Shown here in pieces: positions 15,187 through 17,341 of a DNA stretch of 17,341 nt. Source of the DNA: Acidobacteriota bacterium (GTDB taxonomy: Bacteria > Acidobacteriota > Terriglobia > Terriglobales > Acidobacteriaceae); the NCBI GenBank assembly GCA_021809235.1, contig JAKBAG010000036.1, positions 1 through 17,341 of the forward strand, in the 5' to 3' direction. Numbering within the stretch: the stretch's first letter is position 1; each line of letters starts with the position of its first letter. Position numbers and translations under genes: made by a program. The notes under the pieces are model-generated. The model saw only the letters and a list, made by a program, of their open reading frames with translations. It was not told the DNA's origin and ran no database searches.

Positions 15187-15726
15187 ATGAAAGCACGAGA
15201 GCAGATGCAGGCGGCCGAGTGGACGATAGAGGAGATGGTGTCGGCCTACTCGGCGACGATGTATCGGGTGGCGAACTCGGTGCTGCGGAATGCGGCTGAT
15301 GCCGAGGACGCGGTACAGGAAGCCTTTGTGCGGGTGCTTGGCCGACGAGAGCAACTGGGCGAGATCCGAGATGCGCGGGTGTGGCTGGTCCGGATTGTGT
15401 GGAACCTGGCGCTGGACCGAAAACGCCGCCGGAAGAGTCGCCCGGAACATGAGGATGTAGCGGATTTTGCCCGAATTCTGGTGGCGCAGGAGATGAGCGC
15501 CGAGGAGCGTACGATGGTTGCCGAGCGGCATGCGGCTGTAGCACGCACGATCGATACGCTGCCGGAAAAGGAGCGGCAGGTGCTGGTGCTGTCTGCCGTG
15601 GAGGAGCTGAGCAGCGTGGAGATTGCTGCGGTGTTGCGGACGACGGAGTCGACGGTGCGCTCGCGGCTGTTTCGGGCAAGACAACTGCTGGCCGAAAAGC
15701 TGGAGCATAAGCGAGGTCCACGATGA
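15187..15726 (+). CDS. ECF-type RNA polymerase sigma factor
   Basis: A sigma-70 family factor of the extracytoplasmic-function type, 179 residues from this start. Region 2 is visible near the N-terminus (MYRVANSVLRNAADAEDAVQEAF, then RDARVWLVRIVWNLALDRKRRR) and region 4 near the C-terminus (LPEKERQVLVLSAVEELSS then the helix-turn-helix EIAAVLRTTESTVRSRLFRAR). It redirects RNA polymerase to a set of envelope or stress promoters. The start is uncertain: in-frame ATGs exist at 15109, 15142, 15145, 15154, 15175, 15187 and 15208, and none has a strong ribosome-binding site; 15187 has GGACAGG very close upstream. The longer starts add residues not typical of the family. Its TGA overlaps the ATG of the next gene (ATGA), the usual arrangement for a sigma factor and its regulator. 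Confidence 0.9.
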   Translation: MKAREQMQAAEWTIEEMVSAYSATMYRVANSVLRNAADAEDAVQEAFVRVLGRREQLGEIRDARVWLVRIVWNLALDRKRRRKSRPEHEDVADFARILVAQEMSAEERTMVAERHAAVARTIDTLPEKERQVLVLSAVEELSSVEIAAVLRTTESTVRSRLFRARQLLAEKLEHKRGPR

Positions 15727-16301
15727 ACAGGGAACCGGAGCAGAAGACGGGTAGCGGCTGGCGACAGGATGGGCCGGAGAGCGAGACGCTGCGGTTGCTG
15801 GGCCAGCCACGACCGGGCTTGGAGACGCGGCTGCTGGCGCGGCTGAGCGCAGATGGCATGGCTCAGGCCGGGCAGACGGGCAGGCACGGGTGGCGCATGG
15901 GCAGGTCCGGGTGGCTGGGGCAGCGCCTGGCGCTGGGCACGGGCTTTGCGGTCCTGGGTACGGCGCTGCTGGCTGTGCTCGTGACGGTGCGGCCGGCCGG
16001 GCCGGTTGCCAGACACTTGGTCGGTGGATCAGGTGCTGCGCAGCGTGGCGCAGCCGGTCAATCATCCGGGAGGCAGGCGGATACCGGAATCGCTGTGCCC
16101 GCTGCGGGAGCCCGCGATGCTGGAAGCTTTGGAACAGCCGGTTCCATGCGCGTGCCCACGACTCCGCCCAGCGTGAAGCCGCTGCATGTGCCGCCTCCGC
16201 CTCACCGCAGGCCGGGCAGGCGAGTGGTAGCACTGAAGAAGAAGACGGTTGCCAGCCAATCTGCCGCCGGAAGTGCGGACGGCAGCCAGAAGACCCAGTA
16301 G
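15723..16301 (+). CDS. Single-pass membrane protein, putative regulator (anti-sigma) of the adjacent ECF sigma factor
   Basis: A 192-residue protein of no family I recognise. It has about 68 N-terminal residues, one transmembrane helix (about 69-89, GTGFAVLGTALLAVLVTV) and a C-terminal region of about 100 residues rich in Gly, Ala and Pro. A basic proline segment (PPPPHRRPGRR) lies near residue 160 and KKK follows. It contains no cysteine, so it lacks the HxxxCxxC zinc anti-sigma motif. A helix-like stretch at 30-43 (PGLETRLLARLSAD) is a common feature at the start of acidobacterial proteins in this position and could contact sigma. Position (ATGA overlap with the sigma gene) and topology suggest a membrane anti-sigma factor; this is inference. 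Composition is low-complexity, but the frame is supported by the coupling and the membrane helix. Confidence 0.72.
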   Translation: MNREPEQKTGSGWRQDGPESETLRLLGQPRPGLETRLLARLSADGMAQAGQTGRHGWRMGRSGWLGQRLALGTGFAVLGTALLAVLVTVRPAGPVARHLVGGSGAAQRGAAGQSSGRQADTGIAVPAAGARDAGSFGTAGSMRVPTTPPSVKPLHVPPPPHRRPGRRVVALKKKTVASQSAAGSADGSQKTQ

Positions 16302-16310
16302 GGAGCCAGG

Positions 16311-16331
16311 ACCGGGCAGGCGGCTGCCGGT
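16311..16331. terminator. Hairpin between convergent genes, possible bidirectional terminator
   Basis: ACCGGGCAG (16311-16319) pairs with CTGCCGGT (16324-16331) around GCGG, with one bulged G. It fills the 30-bp space between the stop of the + strand membrane protein (16301) and the stop of the - strand gene (16332). No T-run is present on either side, so efficiency is doubtful. Confidence 0.45.
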
Positions 16332-16673
16332 TCAGTCGCGGCCGGCCAGCAGGCGAAGCACCATTTGCAGCAGGGCAAAGACGCCTGCGCCCCAGAAGGC
16401 CGCCGAGAAGCTGCGCAGATGAAAGCCCTGCACCAGGGATGCAGCCAGCTCGAGCAGGACGGCGTTGACTACGAGCAGAAACAGGCCGAGCGTGAGCAGG
16501 GTGAGCGGCAGCGTGACCAGCTTGAGCACCAGGCCAAGCGTGGCGTTTAGCAGCCCGAAGACGAGCGCGACGGCAAGGGCTGTGCCGATGGAGTCGATCT
16601 CAAATCCTCGCACCAGGCGCGAGACGACGAGCAGGGCCAGAGCACTGAGAAACCAGTTGAGCAACAATCGCAT
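16332..16673 (-). CDS. Small membrane protein, YvlD / phage-holin-4-2 family
   Basis: A 113-residue protein made almost wholly of hydrophobic helices: LLLNWFLSALALLVVSRLV, ALAVALVFGLLNATLGLVL, LPLTLLTLGLFLLVVNAVLL and a last segment around AAFWGAGVFALLQMVLRLL. The N-terminal motif with GFEIDS and the central GLLNATL ... TLPLTLLTLGLFLLVVNA pattern is characteristic of the YvlD family (Pfam phage_holin_4_2). Despite the family name, these are chromosomal inner-membrane proteins of unknown function, often tied to envelope stress; there is no phage context here. It is the only - strand gene in the window. On its own strand AAGGAG lies about ten bases before the ATG at 16673. It is convergent with the sigma pair and divergent from the exported protein at the right edge, with 119 bp between the two starts. 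Confidence 0.85.
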   Translation of the reverse strand: MRLLLNWFLSALALLVVSRLVRGFEIDSIGTALAVALVFGLLNATLGLVLKLVTLPLTLLTLGLFLLVVNAVLLELAASLVQGFHLRSFSAAFWGAGVFALLQMVLRLLAGRD

Positions 16674-16763
16674 CCTGCATGATCTCCTTGGCGGGACAGC
16701 ATTCCTGCTGCCTGCATTGTACGCGGGTCACGGTGTGGTAGCCTGACGGCGAGGAGCAGAAGG

Positions 16764-16796
16764 ATGAGCGACTGGCAAAGGGAGGCAAGGGCATGA
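16764..16796 (+). CDS. Possible 10-codon leader ORF ahead of the exported protein
   Basis: ATG at 16764 opens a frame encoding MSDWQREARA that stops at TGA 16794-16796. A good ribosome-binding site, GAGGAG at 16751-16756, lies seven bases upstream of it. The stop overlaps the ATG of the downstream gene as ATGA. This could be a leader peptide that couples translation to the gene that follows, or chance in a purine-rich leader. No regulatory residue pattern is obvious. Confidence 0.3.
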   Translation: MSDWQREARA

Positions 16797-17341
16797 GTCG
16801 CGATCTGCGGCAGGGTCGGCAGCGGAGTCTTGCAGCCGTGCTGACAGTGACGCTGCTGGCCTTCGGCTGGGCACGTTCCGCAACCGGGCAGCTCCAGACG
16901 CACGGCCCGCATGTGGCAACGGCCGGTGCGGCAGACAATACAGTGCAGGCGCCGATTCCCGACCTGCGCACGCTGATGCAGCAGGTGGTGACGCACCAGA
17001 AGGAACTGGATAAGATTCGTGAAAACTATACCTACCGCTCGCTGACGGTGAACCAGTACCTGGACGGGCATGGAAAGGTGACAAAGACCGAATCGGAAGA
17101 GGATGAGGTGTTTTTTGTGCGCGGGCACCAGATTGACCGCGTGGTGGCGAAGAATGGCAAACCGTTAAGCGGACACGATGCGGACAAGGAACAGGAGCGC
17201 GTGACCAAGGCCGTCGAAAAGGCCCAGCAGACGCCGGAAGGTCAGCCGGTTAACAATGGCGGCCAGACGATTTCTGTCAGCAACATGCTGTCGGTGATGG
17301 ATGTGTCCCATCCGCGGCGTGTGCTCTACAACGGACGAAGC
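16793..17341 (+). CDS. Exported protein of unknown function (right-truncated)
   Basis: An open frame of 183 codons runs from the ATG at 16793 to the window edge with no stop. The N-terminus is a signal peptide: basic MSRDLRQGRQR, hydrophobic LAAVLTVTLLAFGWA, with likely cleavage after ATG-Q near residue 32. The mature part begins with a helix (LRTLMQQVVTHQKELDKIREN), then YTYRSLTVNQYLDGHGKVTKTE and EVFFVRGHQIDRVVAKNGKPLS, an alternating-strand pattern resembling outer-membrane lipoprotein-sorting (LolA-like) folds. I recall similar exported proteins in Acidobacteriota but cannot name a family with confidence. There is no lipobox cysteine. GGGAGG at about 16780-16785 gives a suitable ribosome-binding site. 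It is divergent from the YvlD-like gene, so the 119-bp gap at 16674-16792 must hold its promoter; I could not place one convincingly. Confidence 0.85.
   Translation, partial: MSRDLRQGRQRSLAAVLTVTLLAFGWARSATGQLQTHGPHVATAGAADNTVQAPIPDLRTLMQQVVTHQKELDKIRENYTYRSLTVNQYLDGHGKVTKTESEEDEVFFVRGHQIDRVVAKNGKPLSGHDADKEQERVTKAVEKAQQTPEGQPVNNGGQTISVSNMLSVMDVSHPRRVLYNGRS

Noticed and set aside
16332..16673. Holin-family protein as a sign of a prophage
   Set aside because: The YvlD-type family is named after holins but is chromosomal and widespread; no other phage gene is present.

Overview
The window is GC-rich bacterial DNA, almost entirely coding, with ten of eleven complete or near-complete genes on the + strand. 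The best guess at the organism is an acidobacterium (Acidobacteriota, Terriglobia-like). The main reason is a 1327-residue Oar-like TonB-dependent receptor with an N-terminal carboxypeptidase-regulatory-like domain, a family greatly expanded in that phylum. The lipid A gene lpxB shows a Gram-negative envelope. The phylum assignment is inference from gene content, not a database match.

Layout, left to right. (1) 1-319: the C-terminal end of an unrecognised protein. (2) 460-3676: an MdlB/YheH-type ABC exporter half-transporter followed 19 bp later by lpxB (lipid A disaccharide synthase), a likely envelope operon. (3) 3910-8712: a run of four genes whose three junctions overlap (TGATG, ATGA, ATGA). 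They encode an exported M1-peptidase-like protein with C-terminal TPRs whose catalytic residues are replaced, an APH-fold small-molecule kinase, a PnuC-family vitamin/nucleoside transporter, and an AlkA-like DNA glycosylase. Kinase plus PnuC resembles an uptake-and-trap module. (4) 8713-9855: a short intergenic region with a strong G-quadruplex-type motif and an extended -10 promoter candidate, then a deoxyhypusine-synthase-like gene. (5) 9856-14146: a 307-bp non-coding leader, then the large TonB-dependent receptor, followed by a perfect hairpin. (6) 14338-15048: a YfgM-like membrane-anchored TPR protein with a terminator-like hairpin. (7) about 15187-16301: an ECF sigma factor translationally coupled to a single-pass membrane protein that is probably its regulator but has no zinc anti-sigma motif. 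(8) 16332-16673 on the - strand: a small YvlD/phage-holin-4-2-family membrane protein, convergent with the sigma pair. (9) 16793-17341: an exported protein running off the right edge, preceded by a possible 10-codon leader ORF.

The most notable items are the non-catalytic M1-like protein, the G-quadruplex motif just ahead of the deoxyhypusine-synthase-like gene, that gene itself (bacteria have no eIF5A), the kinase-PnuC pair, and the sigma factor with an atypical partner. I see no tRNA, rRNA, CRISPR array, insertion sequence or prophage in the window.
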